6,508 nucleotides of DNA from ATZT02 sp038124905 (GCA_038124905.1 JAYPCW010000062.1:1-6508), one strand, 5' to 3'; positions 1-6,138 are shown, counted from the stretch's first letter. The notes: a model not told the origin generated them from the sequence alone. Made by a program: numbers and translations.

Positions 1-309
1 TCTACCGGTAAATGCAGCTCTTCGAGCAATTGCATAAGCCGTAAAGGAGCCAGCAATCAAGCAAAGTAAGGTAGAAAGCACTGTAATCAAAATTGAATTT
101 GTATATATTTTGGTAAAAGTCTCCATGGCAAACAATGATTGATAATTTTTTGCCGTGGGGGTGAAATTAATAAACTTGGGCGGCAAAACATATGTCTCAA
201 CCCTGAACTTTATGGAGGTTGAGACCGTCCAAAAAAGTGGAAACAGCGCAGTGAACGTTGCTATCAGCAAAATGAAGTAACTAAACCAGTGCTTTCTTAA
301 GGTCTTCAT
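1..309 (-). CDS. Carbohydrate ABC transporter permease, MalG type (3' part missing)
   Basis: This is the N-terminal 103 residues of the second inner-membrane permease of a sugar ABC importer; the rest lies beyond the left edge. The protein starts MKTLRKHWFSYFILLIATF, a short basic cytoplasmic tail followed by a first membrane segment at about residues 9-29. The periplasmic-side stretch TSIKFRVETYVLPPKF, then a second hydrophobic segment at about 72-95, fits the family pattern in which MalG-type permeases open with 'WTVSTSIK...PP.F...NY'. The EAA loop that docks the ATPase is in the missing part, so that diagnostic cannot be checked. The ATG overlaps the TGA of the upstream MalF-type gene in a 4-base ATGA, indicating translational coupling and a paired heterodimeric permease. 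Its own ribosome site is weak (CAGG about 8 bases upstream). Substrate cannot be read from this fragment. Confidence 0.9.
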   Translation of the reverse strand, partial: MKTLRKHWFSYFILLIATFTALFPLFWTVSTSIKFRVETYVLPPKFINFTPTAKNYQSLFAMETFTKIYTNSILITVLSTLLCLIAGSFTAYAIARRAAFTGR

Positions 310-1214
310 GATCTCGCCTGCTGAGATGCTCTACGCCATAAGAAATAAACCGGCATGGTCAAAACAAGAATGATTACACCCAGAGCTGATGCTCTAGACA
401 TCTCTAAAAATAAAAAGCCCGTCTTGTAAGTCCACAAACCAAGAGTTGTGGAATCGTTGCCTGGCCCGCCACGGGTGAGAATGAAGATCGTGTCAAAGAG
501 CTTTAAGAAATCCATAATTTTGATCATCACGATTACAAAAAGTGTTGGTGCAATTAACGGCAAAGTGATTTTAAAAAATGTTTGAATTCTGGTAGCGCCA
601 TCAATTAAGGCTGCCTCGAAGTAGCTCTTAGATAACCCAGCCAAAGCAGCTAAAACCAAGAGCATCACAAAAGGAATGCTTTGCCAGGATTCAACAATCA
701 CAATTGCAATCAAGGCGGTTGTTTGTGCGCCTAACCAATTGACTTTAGGTAGACCTAATTCTTGAATTGCCCAATTTATTACGCCTAGATCTGTGTCAAA
801 CATAAATCTAAAGATCAGCCCTACTGCCACGGGTGTTAACAACATCGGCATGATCAAAACTGATCTAAAAAATCTGGTACCTTTTAAGTTTTGATGCAAG
901 ATTAACGCTAACCCCACACCCAGAGGAATTTGCACCGCCATTCCTAGCAGCATCAAGATTACAGTTATTTGAAGTGTGCTCCAAGTTTCTGAAGCGCTAA
1001 AAGCATGAAGATAATTTTCAAATCCAACAAAACTTGGGGGTATTACAGAGGCTAACTTGTAATTTTGAAACGATAGGTAAATGCCATAAAGCAATGGCAC
1101 AACAATTGTTGCTAGAAGTATTAACCAAACTGCTAAAGAGTAATGAGCAATTGGTCTGGCATTACCGATTGCCGAGCGTTTTTTCTTTTCCTTACGCTCC
1201 AAGACATCCGTCAT
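306..1214 (-). CDS. Carbohydrate ABC transporter permease, MalF type
   Basis: A 302-residue inner-membrane permease of the CUT1 sugar importer class (MalF/UgpA/LacF-like). It has a basic N-terminus (residues 1-21) and about six hydrophobic segments, at roughly 24-45, 82-104, 116-137, 164-186, 221-240 and 275-293. The cytoplasmic EAA loop is clear: EAALIDGA at 200-207 followed by FFKITLPLIAPT, the site that contacts the ATPase. The length is normal for sugar permeases without the extra MalF periplasmic domain. It lies 22 bases downstream of the binding-protein gene and overlaps the next permease by 4 bases. An AAAGG Shine-Dalgarno 6 bases before the ATG supports the start. No ATPase gene is in the window; it may lie further left, or a shared MsmK-type ATPase may serve the system. 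The substrate is inferred only from neighbours. Confidence 0.95.
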   Translation of the reverse strand: MTDVLERKEKKKRSAIGNARPIAHYSLAVWLILLATIVVPLLYGIYLSFQNYKLASVIPPSFVGFENYLHAFSASETWSTLQITVILMLLGMAVQIPLGVGLALILHQNLKGTRFFRSVLIMPMLLTPVAVGLIFRFMFDTDLGVINWAIQELGLPKVNWLGAQTTALIAIVIVESWQSIPFVMLLVLAALAGLSKSYFEAALIDGATRIQTFFKITLPLIAPTLFVIVMIKIMDFLKLFDTIFILTRGGPGNDSTTLGLWTYKTGFLFLEMSRASALGVIILVLTMPVYFLWRRASQQARS

Positions 1215-1236
1215 GCCAGACCTTTGCTATTTAGTT

Positions 1237-2550
1237 TTATCTAGGCTCAGCTGCCAAGATTGGTACTAATTTTTCGTTCAACTCATCTAATGCTGATTGC
1301 GCAGAAGCCGCACCAGTCATTACCTGAGTGACCGAGTCAATAATCGCAACTTCCATCTCTGGCCAAACTGCTAGTTGTGGATAGCGTTCAATTCGGCTAG
1401 AAGCTGGAATTTCTAATTGCGGTAAATATGGATTGTCTACCTGTAGGTCGGTGTTGTTAATGATCGACTGACGACCAATAGCAGCAGCACCTGATTCTAG
1501 GTAAGCAACTGAATTTGATTTACCGAGCACAAACTCCAAGAACTGCCAGGCAGCATCTGGATTTGGCGCATCTGCTGGAATACCGATGTTCCAACCAGCC
1601 AAGTGTGTGGTGTCAACCGCACCCATTGGTTGTGGAGCAGTGGCAAATTTGCCAGCATTCTTATTTATTTCTGGATCAAGAGCCATTCCGTAGTAACCGG
1701 AATAGTTCAACATTGCGCCAATATCTTCACCTAGGAATTTGCTTGTGGTGTCATCGCCAGTAGCGGTGATTGCACCGTCTGGAGAAACATCAATCAAACT
1801 CTTTAGGTATTCAGTGGCAGCAACGGCTTCAGCGCTATTGACAGCTGGATTCAAATCTGAGTCATAAAGTTCTCCACCAAATGACCAAACTAATGTCATC
1901 CACCACCAAGATACGTTTGGACCAAATCCCATGATTTGTCCGCCGTATCCGGCATCTTGAACTGCCTTGGCATTTGAGTAATACTCATCCCAAGTTTTTG
2001 CAGGAGTTAAACCAAGTTCTTCATAGATATCTGTGCGATACCACTGAATCATTGGCTCAGTACTCAAGGTCAAACCTAAGGTTTCGCCATTGCACTTACC
2101 GTAATCTTGTTGACCTGCACTGAAATCATTAATGTCGTATTCAGCAGATCCTGCGATGTAGTCATCAAGTGCCAACATGGCCTCTGCTTGGCAGAACGGC
2201 GCCAAGAAGGTGTTGTCAAATTGAGCTATATCGTATGCACCAGCTTTCTGGTTATAAGAAAGCAATTGCTTTTGGTGCGCTTCACCATATGGTGTTTCTG
2301 AAACGTTAACCTTGATTCCGGTTTCGGCTTCAAAAGCTGGGATGAAGCTTTGAATAGAAGTAGAAGAAGGGCTTGGAATCAAAAATACATTGATTTCGCC
2401 ACCTGCTCCTGCCTCACTAGTCGTGGATTCGCTCGTCGAGCCAGAAGTGTCTTCAGTAGCGGTATCACTGGCACCGCTTCCGCAAGCAACTAACAGCAAT
2501 GAGCCGGCGGCTAGAAGAGAGAGCCCACGAAGGAATTTGAATTTGCGCAA
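1237..2550 (-). CDS. Sugar ABC transporter substrate-binding lipoprotein (SBP_bac_1 type)
   Basis: A 437-residue extracellular solute-binding protein that captures the sugar and hands it to the two permeases. The N-terminus is a lipoprotein signal: basic MRKFKFLR, a hydrophobic core, and lipobox LVAC with Cys23 as the lipidation site. A Ser/Thr/Glu-rich linker at about 24-50 follows, so the mature protein should be tethered on the outer face of the membrane. The fold is the family 1 type, seen in GEINVFLIPSP at 51 and IQSFIPAFEAETGIKVNV at about 67-84. A Trp-rich patch, NVSWWWMTLVWSFGGE at about 212-227, is typical of carbohydrate stacking. Cys120 and Cys153 could form a disulfide. The start is TTG, supported by a strong AGGAGG 8 bases upstream and by the signal peptide beginning there. 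It is the first gene of the importer operon. The specificity is unknown; an amino sugar or chito-oligosaccharide is inferred from the divergent genes. Confidence 0.94.
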   Translation of the reverse strand: MRKFKFLRGLSLLAAGSLLLVACGSGASDTATEDTSGSTSESTTSEAGAGGEINVFLIPSPSSTSIQSFIPAFEAETGIKVNVSETPYGEAHQKQLLSYNQKAGAYDIAQFDNTFLAPFCQAEAMLALDDYIAGSAEYDINDFSAGQQDYGKCNGETLGLTLSTEPMIQWYRTDIYEELGLTPAKTWDEYYSNAKAVQDAGYGGQIMGFGPNVSWWWMTLVWSFGGELYDSDLNPAVNSAEAVAATEYLKSLIDVSPDGAITATGDDTTSKFLGEDIGAMLNYSGYYGMALDPEINKNAGKFATAPQPMGAVDTTHLAGWNIGIPADAPNPDAAWQFLEFVLGKSNSVAYLESGAAAIGRQSIINNTDLQVDNPYLPQLEIPASSRIERYPQLAVWPEMEVAIIDSVTQVMTGAASAQSALDELNEKLVPILAAEPR

Positions 2551-2558
2551 TTCAGTCC

Positions 2559-2564
2559 CCTCCT
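2559..2564 (-). promoter_or_regulatory. Shine-Dalgarno of the substrate-binding protein gene
   Basis: On the minus strand this reads AGGAGG, 8 bases before a TTG initiation codon. It is the strongest ribosome site in the window and decides the TTG start. It lies immediately beside the 3' foot of the hairpin at 2565-2601. Confidence 0.85.
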
Positions 2565-2601
2565 GTTTTCCGGGGACGCCCAGTCCCCTTTCTGGGAAAA
2601 C
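2565..2601 (-). promoter_or_regulatory. Leader hairpin abutting the ribosome site
   Basis: In the leader of the importer mRNA, GTTTTCC pairs with GGAAAAC (7 bp) and, inside it, GGGGAC pairs with GTCCCC (6 bp) around a TGGGC loop. The two stems are stacked on the 3' side and separated on the 5' side by a 6-base bulge, CAGAAA. The total is 13 perfect base pairs, ending exactly next to the AGGAGG. No U-tract follows, so it is not a classical terminator. A second copy of GGGGAC overlaps the ribosome site (2555-2560) and could compete for the same GTCCCC strand. The pairing is seen in the sequence; a role in controlling translation or mRNA stability is inference. Confidence 0.6.
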
Positions 2602-2653
2602 TACTCTTTCTGGGGAAGAATTAATACATTTCTAAAATAACAATAGTACTTTA

Positions 2654-2681
2654 ATAATAGAAATTTCTACCCTGATGCCAA
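2654..2681 (-). promoter_or_regulatory. Sigma70-like promoter of the importer operon
   Basis: On the minus strand, TTGGCA (2676-2681) and TATTAT (2654-2659) are separated by 16 bases, each one or two changes from the TTGACA and TATAAT consensus. Transcription would begin near 2646-2648 and give a leader of about 95 bases before the TTG start. It is the best-matching promoter visible in this intergenic stretch, and the orientation and position fit the leftward operon. Confidence 0.55.
2658..2669. promoter_or_regulatory. 12-bp perfect palindrome, candidate operator
   Basis: TAGAAATTTCTA is a perfect inverted repeat. It fills most of the spacer of the proposed importer promoter and touches its -10 element. 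It also lies about 26-37 bases upstream of the likely start of the rightward operon. A half copy, ATTTCTA, recurs at 2628-2634, exactly 35 bp away in the same orientation. The position suits a dimeric repressor acting on both divergent promoters. The regulator is not in the window, and AT-rich palindromes of this size can arise by chance. Confidence 0.45.
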
Positions 2682-2687
2682 TACCGT
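2682..2687 (+). promoter_or_regulatory. Candidate -10 element of a leaderless transcript
   Basis: TACCGT fits the actinobacterial -10 pattern TANNNT. It ends 7 bases before the ATG at 2695, so transcription would start at or next to the A of the start codon. No Shine-Dalgarno precedes that ATG, which agrees with leaderless translation, common in Actinobacteria. No convincing -35 is seen. The hexamer directly adjoins the -35 of the leftward promoter, so polymerase binding at the two would probably be mutually exclusive. Confidence 0.35.
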
Positions 2688-2694
2688 TAGCCTC

Positions 2695-3462
2695 ATGGCA
2701 AAAAGCTTTCTAACTCCCAAAGCAAAAAATAAAACCTGCCTTGCGCTTTTTGCCCATGCCGACGACTTAGTGCTTTTTTCGGGCGGTCTAGTTAGAGAAT
2801 TAATTCTCAAAGGTTGGCAGGTGCACTCGGTACGAGTGTCGGACGATCGCTACGACTCCTGGGGCACTAATGAAGCCCAGGCAATTGAGAACAACAAAAA
2901 AGAGTTTGAGAATGCAATGAACATTCTGGGTGTCCAACACACCTACCATCTGGATTACCGGAGCGATTTTTTTGCCGACATTTCTGAGACTCAACTACGT
3001 ACTAAATTTGTAACGCTAATTAGAGATATCAAGCCCTTTAGTATCTTGACTTATGACCCTGACTCCATCGGCAATGAAGACAACTTTGACCATAAATTAG
3101 TCGCGCAAGCTGCTGCTGAAGCCGCTTGGGTGAGTGGTTTTGATCGCCATCCAGATGAATCAACCAAAGTCGAGCCGCATTTGGTTGCAGAAAAATGGTA
3201 CTGCGGAAGAGATCCATTAAAAACTACTCACACATTTAATAGAACCAAACACTCAAAAACCCTCAAGTTTGCCATTGCGGCTCATGCGACTCCTTTACTT
3301 AACATGCAGGCGCAATGGCAACTAATTGCTAAGACTCGAAACATAAAAATTGAAGATTTTAAAAATGATCCCAACTTAATTGCTAAGTTCATTTTGAAAA
3401 ATCATTCAATTGAAAAATACAGAGTTATTAAAAACCAAATTCCCAACAGAAAGGGTAAATAG
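2695..3462 (+). CDS. PIG-L/LmbE-family deacetylase
   Basis: A 255-residue cytoplasmic zinc hydrolase of the PIG-L/LmbE family, whose members remove acetyl from N-acetylglucosamine-type groups (MshB, BshB, PIG-L, archaeal diacetylchitobiose deacetylase). The N-terminal motif is ALFAHADD (residues 17-24), replacing the usual AHPDD, and FDHKLVAQAA at 131-140 supplies the second His. By family analogy, His21, Asp24 and His133 would bind metal and Asp23 would act as base. The position after HADD is Leu25, where many members have Glu, so the motif is divergent but keeps its key residues. There is no signal peptide. The ATG has no ribosome site and no in-frame start upstream back to the TAC at 2668, so it is probably leaderless. 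It is the first gene of the rightward operon, 2 bases before the dehydrogenase. The neighbours suggest sugar catabolism and not mycothiol synthesis. The exact substrate is unknown. Confidence 0.88.
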   Translation: MAKSFLTPKAKNKTCLALFAHADDLVLFSGGLVRELILKGWQVHSVRVSDDRYDSWGTNEAQAIENNKKEFENAMNILGVQHTYHLDYRSDFFADISETQLRTKFVTLIRDIKPFSILTYDPDSIGNEDNFDHKLVAQAAAEAAWVSGFDRHPDESTKVEPHLVAEKWYCGRDPLKTTHTFNRTKHSKTLKFAIAAHATPLLNMQAQWQLIAKTRNIKIEDFKNDPNLIAKFILKNHSIEKYRVIKNQIPNRKGK

Positions 3463-3464
3463 AA

Positions 3465-4475
3465 ATGGCCTTTAAAGCACAGGGCTTTGCCTCGAGATAT
3501 GGCTCAAATATTGCTGTCGAAGAATTCGAAAAATTAGGTGATTATGTGCTGGTTACGCAGCCAGAGCCATGGGAACTGCTTAAAAACAAAGTCTCAAATC
3601 AACCCTTACAGATAATCCAATCAGGCGATCTTTCACCAGAACATCTAGATCATTTAGCCGAAACATCTCCGGCAGTACGGATAGTGGGTTTAGGGGGTGG
3701 CAGTGCAATGGACACAGCAAAGTGGATTCATTGGCGCCGCCAACTCCCACTCACGCAATTTCCTTCATTGCCAAGTGTTGATGCTTGCTTTACTCGCATG
3801 AGTGCTTTGCGAGATAAAGGTGGCGTTCGCTATGAGGGTGATGCGGTGCCCGATTGTGTAGTCGTGGATTTTGATTTATTTAGATCTGCGCCCGGCCCAA
3901 TGGTTACCAGCGGAATTGGAGATATTCTTTCTTGCCATACGGCGTGGTTTGACTGGACGTTAGCCGCAGATCAAGGTAAAGATCCCCAAGGGTGGCAAGA
4001 ATCATCACCTCAAATTTCTTTCACTTACCTAGATGAACTTTTTGATTGCGCTCCTGGAGTAAAAGAACTCACTGACGATGGCTTGGCCAGATTGATGGAC
4101 CTTCATAAAGATGTCGGTTGGCGTTGCCACGAAATGCAGCACGCAAGATTTGAAGAAGGCTCAGAGCACTTTTTTGCTTATTGCTTTGAAGAGGTCACTG
4201 GCAGAACTATTCTTCACGGTGAGCTCGTTAGCCTCGGCGTACTACTGATCAGTTACTTTCAAGGAAACAACTACGAAAGGGCAAAAGAGACAATTCTTAG
4301 AGCCGGCACTCGCCATCGCCCTGATGAGCTCGGAGTTAAAGATGAAGAAATCATCGAAACCTTAAGGCGCTTGCCTAGTTTTTCGATTGAGCAAAATCAT
4401 TGGTGGTCGCAAGCTCAACTATTAGAGCCAAAGAACTACAACGAGAAAGAATTACTGGATCTACTCTATTGGTAA
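3465..4475 (+). CDS. Glycerol-1-phosphate-dehydrogenase-like oxidoreductase (Fe-ADH/AraM-type)
   Basis: A 336-residue cytoplasmic NAD(P)-dependent, metal-containing dehydrogenase of the Fe-ADH superfamily, closest in motif layout to sn-glycerol-1-phosphate dehydrogenase (EgsA/AraM). The nucleotide motif is GLGGGSAMDTAK at 75-86. The segment SVDACFTRMSALRDKGG leads to VTSGIGDILSCHTAWFDW (148-164), matching the family's 'SGiGDllS..TA..DW'. Expected metal ligands are present: Asp153, His235 in GSEHFF, and His251 in LHGELVSLG. It is shorter than the usual AraM length of nearly 400 residues, with the ends trimmed but the core intact. The start is supported by GAAAGGG 9 bases upstream, inside the end of the deacetylase gene. 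Its stop overlaps the likely start of the SIS gene. AraM reduces dihydroxyacetone phosphate to glycerol-1-phosphate, but in this context the substrate may be another ketose, polyol or sugar phosphate. The fold is confident; the reaction is not. Confidence 0.85.
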   Translation: MAFKAQGFASRYGSNIAVEEFEKLGDYVLVTQPEPWELLKNKVSNQPLQIIQSGDLSPEHLDHLAETSPAVRIVGLGGGSAMDTAKWIHWRRQLPLTQFPSLPSVDACFTRMSALRDKGGVRYEGDAVPDCVVVDFDLFRSAPGPMVTSGIGDILSCHTAWFDWTLAADQGKDPQGWQESSPQISFTYLDELFDCAPGVKELTDDGLARLMDLHKDVGWRCHEMQHARFEEGSEHFFAYCFEEVTGRTILHGELVSLGVLLISYFQGNNYERAKETILRAGTRHRPDELGVKDEEIIETLRRLPSFSIEQNHWWSQAQLLEPKNYNEKELLDLLYW

Positions 4476-5428
4476 GAAATCAAATATTTGAAGAGATAGC
4501 GCAGGCAGCAGATATCGCGCTGCCTGCCTATGAAAATGCCTTCAATACCTTAACTCAAAGCAACATTAATCCAAAAGAAATAAAACTAATCACAACCATT
4601 TCTCGAGGGTCATCAAGTTGTGCCACAGAATTCTTATCTCAAGTGCTAACTAACAACCCAACCAGAACCAGAGCGCTAGATCCAGCACTTTTTTATGACG
4701 ATGAAAAACCTAGCTTTAACCAAGATGAAATCGTAATTGCGCTGAGCCAATCTGGCGAAACTGGTGAAGTAGTAAATGCCATGAAATACGCCAGCAAATT
4801 CACCTCTAACACAATTGCAATTCATAACAGTAAGAATTCTTCTCTATCCACCGCTGCATTTTGGGACATATATCTCGATGCGGGAGTTGAAAAATCTGTT
4901 CCTGCTACAAAATCTGTAATTGCTCAATTAGCCGCAATTTTGGCCATACACGACTGGTTCACCGGAACTAGCAACAAAGAGCAAATCACAGCTTTCACTC
5001 AAAACTTAACTAAGGCTTTAGCAGAAGCCGACAAAATCAAGGTTGACCCATACAAAGTCCATGCAGTGCTAGCAACTAAAGCTGCCATCCCCATCGCTAA
5101 AGAAGTTGCCTTGAAAATGACTGAGCTTTGGGGCACACCCATCTGGGGAGGCAACGCCCTTGAATTTCTTCACGGGCCCATCGCTATTACTCGAGAGTCA
5201 AATAACTTAATATTCCTAGGCGATCTGACTCAGCCAAGCCTTCAGCCTTTAAAAGAAAAAGTTGACTTAAGAGGCCTTAAGCTGCTGCAAGCTCCTTATA
5301 AAACCAACAAAATTTCCGATTTACTTCTCTCACTTGCCTTTTGGCAACAAGTAGCAGCAAACAGCGCAATCAACATCGGTGTTGACCCAGCTAATCCGTT
5401 TGGTTTATCTAAAGTAACCCAAACTTAA
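4469..5428 (+). CDS. GlmS-type SIS-domain sugar-phosphate isomerase/deaminase (NagB-II/GlmD-like)
   Basis: A 319-residue cytoplasmic protein made of two SIS domains, corresponding to the isomerase half of glucosamine-6-phosphate synthase without its glutaminase half. ISRGSSSCATEF (44-55) and SQSGET (93-98) form the phosphate-binding part; AGVEKSVPATKS is at 138-149. Residues aligned with the E. coli GlmS isomerase site are all present: Lys216 and Glu219 in ALKMTE, His235 in LHGP (the same 16-residue step as Glu488-His504), and Lys315 in the C-terminal GLSKVTQT, matching LAKSVTVE with Lys603. With no glutaminase it should act as an isomerising deaminase (glucosamine-6-phosphate to fructose-6-phosphate plus ammonia) or a related isomerase such as AgaS. 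I chose the TTG at 4469, 7 bases inside the upstream gene, because family members begin shortly before 'EEI.Q...'; the ribosome site is weak. The reading frame is open back to a TTG at 4400, but that extension has no family character. Confidence 0.87.
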   Translation: MVRNQIFEEIAQAADIALPAYENAFNTLTQSNINPKEIKLITTISRGSSSCATEFLSQVLTNNPTRTRALDPALFYDDEKPSFNQDEIVIALSQSGETGEVVNAMKYASKFTSNTIAIHNSKNSSLSTAAFWDIYLDAGVEKSVPATKSVIAQLAAILAIHDWFTGTSNKEQITAFTQNLTKALAEADKIKVDPYKVHAVLATKAAIPIAKEVALKMTELWGTPIWGGNALEFLHGPIAITRESNNLIFLGDLTQPSLQPLKEKVDLRGLKLLQAPYKTNKISDLLLSLAFWQQVAANSAINIGVDPANPFGLSKVTQT

Positions 5429-6138
5429 GGCGAAACTCGCCTATTGGTCACAAAAGCCTCATGGGTGATCGGCATGACCCGGGCGAAATGCTCTTCATAC
5501 TTCTCAGCCACCATCTCAATCTCACGCTGAGGGTATGAGGGAAAGAGAGAATCTTCAGCTTTTTTGCGCAGTGACAAGAAGTTCATCAAAGCCCTGGCAT
5601 TCATCGTCACATAAGCAGTCGAATAAATCGTTACCGGCAAAACCCCGCGAGCAACTTCTCTCGCTACTCCAGCCTCAAGCATCTTTTCATACTGTATATA
5701 TGCAGCTTCACATGATTCTCTAAACGCCTTATCGGTCACTTCAAACTGCTCTCTTGAACCATCTTCAAAGTGATAAGCCCCAGCTTTACCAACCTGAACT
5801 AGCTTTCGCTTCTCGTCTGGCACATAAAATTCTGGATCCAAAACCCGGTATCTACCCGACTCTTCGTTATAGCTAGCAACCCGATGCCGCATATGCTCCC
5901 GCCAGACAAATATCGGCGCCTTCACATAAAACGTAAAAACCGAATGCTCAAATGGCGTGCCGTGCCGCTCACGCATCAAAAAGTTGATTAATCCCTTAGA
6001 TTCACTAACCGGTCCAACAGACTCTTTAGACCTTTCCCCCGCGGTTGAAACCCTGGCCGCCCAAACGACATCTTCATCGCTGGCTGAGTGTTTGACTAAT
6101 TCAACAACGACATCTGATCTAAATTTAATTTCGCTCAT
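5425..6138 (-). CDS. thyX: Flavin-dependent thymidylate synthase ThyX
   Basis: A 237-residue enzyme that makes dTMP from dUMP using methylenetetrahydrofolate, with FAD and NADPH performing the reduction. The ThyX signature RHRX7S is complete: Arg84-His85-Arg86 through Ser94 in RHRVASYNEESGRY. Also typical are the upstream EHSVFTFYVKAPIFVWREHM, REVARGVLPVTIYST at 160-174, and the C-terminal NFLSLRKKAEDSLFPSYPQRE, a form I associate with actinobacterial ThyX. The length is normal. I chose the ATG at 6138 because AAGG lies 10 bases upstream. An in-frame TTG 9 bases earlier (6147) would add only three residues and has the AAGG 1 base away, too close to work. It is convergent with the SIS gene, sharing the bases TTAA as both stops, and divergent from the Sua5 gene. 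It looks like an independent housekeeping gene, not part of the sugar cassette. Confidence 0.97.
   Translation of the reverse strand: MSEIKFRSDVVVELVKHSASDEDVVWAARVSTAGERSKESVGPVSESKGLINFLMRERHGTPFEHSVFTFYVKAPIFVWREHMRHRVASYNEESGRYRVLDPEFYVPDEKRKLVQVGKAGAYHFEDGSREQFEVTDKAFRESCEAAYIQYEKMLEAGVAREVARGVLPVTIYSTAYVTMNARALMNFLSLRKKAEDSLFPSYPQREIEMVAEKYEEHFARVMPITHEAFVTNRRVSP
5428..5442. terminator. Small hairpin between convergent genes, possible terminator
   Basis: AGGCGA and TCGCCT form a perfect 6-bp stem around AAC, starting at the last base of the SIS gene's TAA and lying inside the last codons of thyX. No strong U-tract follows on either strand; the minus strand has only a short TTAAGTTT. 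It is the only stem-loop seen at this junction, so it may serve as a weak bidirectional terminator, but it could be chance within a coding sequence. Confidence 0.3.

Noticed and set aside
311..327. ATCTC/GAGAT inverted repeat just upstream of the MalG-type start
   Set aside because: It is only 5 bp with a 7-base loop inside coding sequence; expected by chance, and coupling through ATGA already explains translation.
1034..1763. Small plus-strand open frames at 1034-1234 and 1515-1763 opposite the importer genes
   Set aside because: They lie antisense to well-supported coding sequence and have no recognisable protein character or ribosome sites.
2107..2635. Plus-strand open frames at 2107-2301 and 2390-2635 opposite the binding-protein gene and its leader
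   Set aside because: They are shadows of the lipoprotein gene; the Pro/Ser/Val-rich translation of the second mirrors the Ser/Thr/Glu linker.
2800..2994. Minus-strand open frame inside the deacetylase gene
   Set aside because: It lies wholly antisense to a well-supported gene and has no known motif.
2695..3462. Identification of the deacetylase as mycothiol enzyme MshB
   Set aside because: It belongs to the same superfamily, but the motif is divergent and the operon context is sugar uptake and isomerisation, with no other mycothiol gene in view.
4400..4468. N-terminal extension of the SIS protein from a TTG at 4400
   Set aside because: It overlaps the dehydrogenase by 76 bases, has no ribosome site, and reads as a charged stretch without family character. 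Homology begins just after the TTG at 4469.
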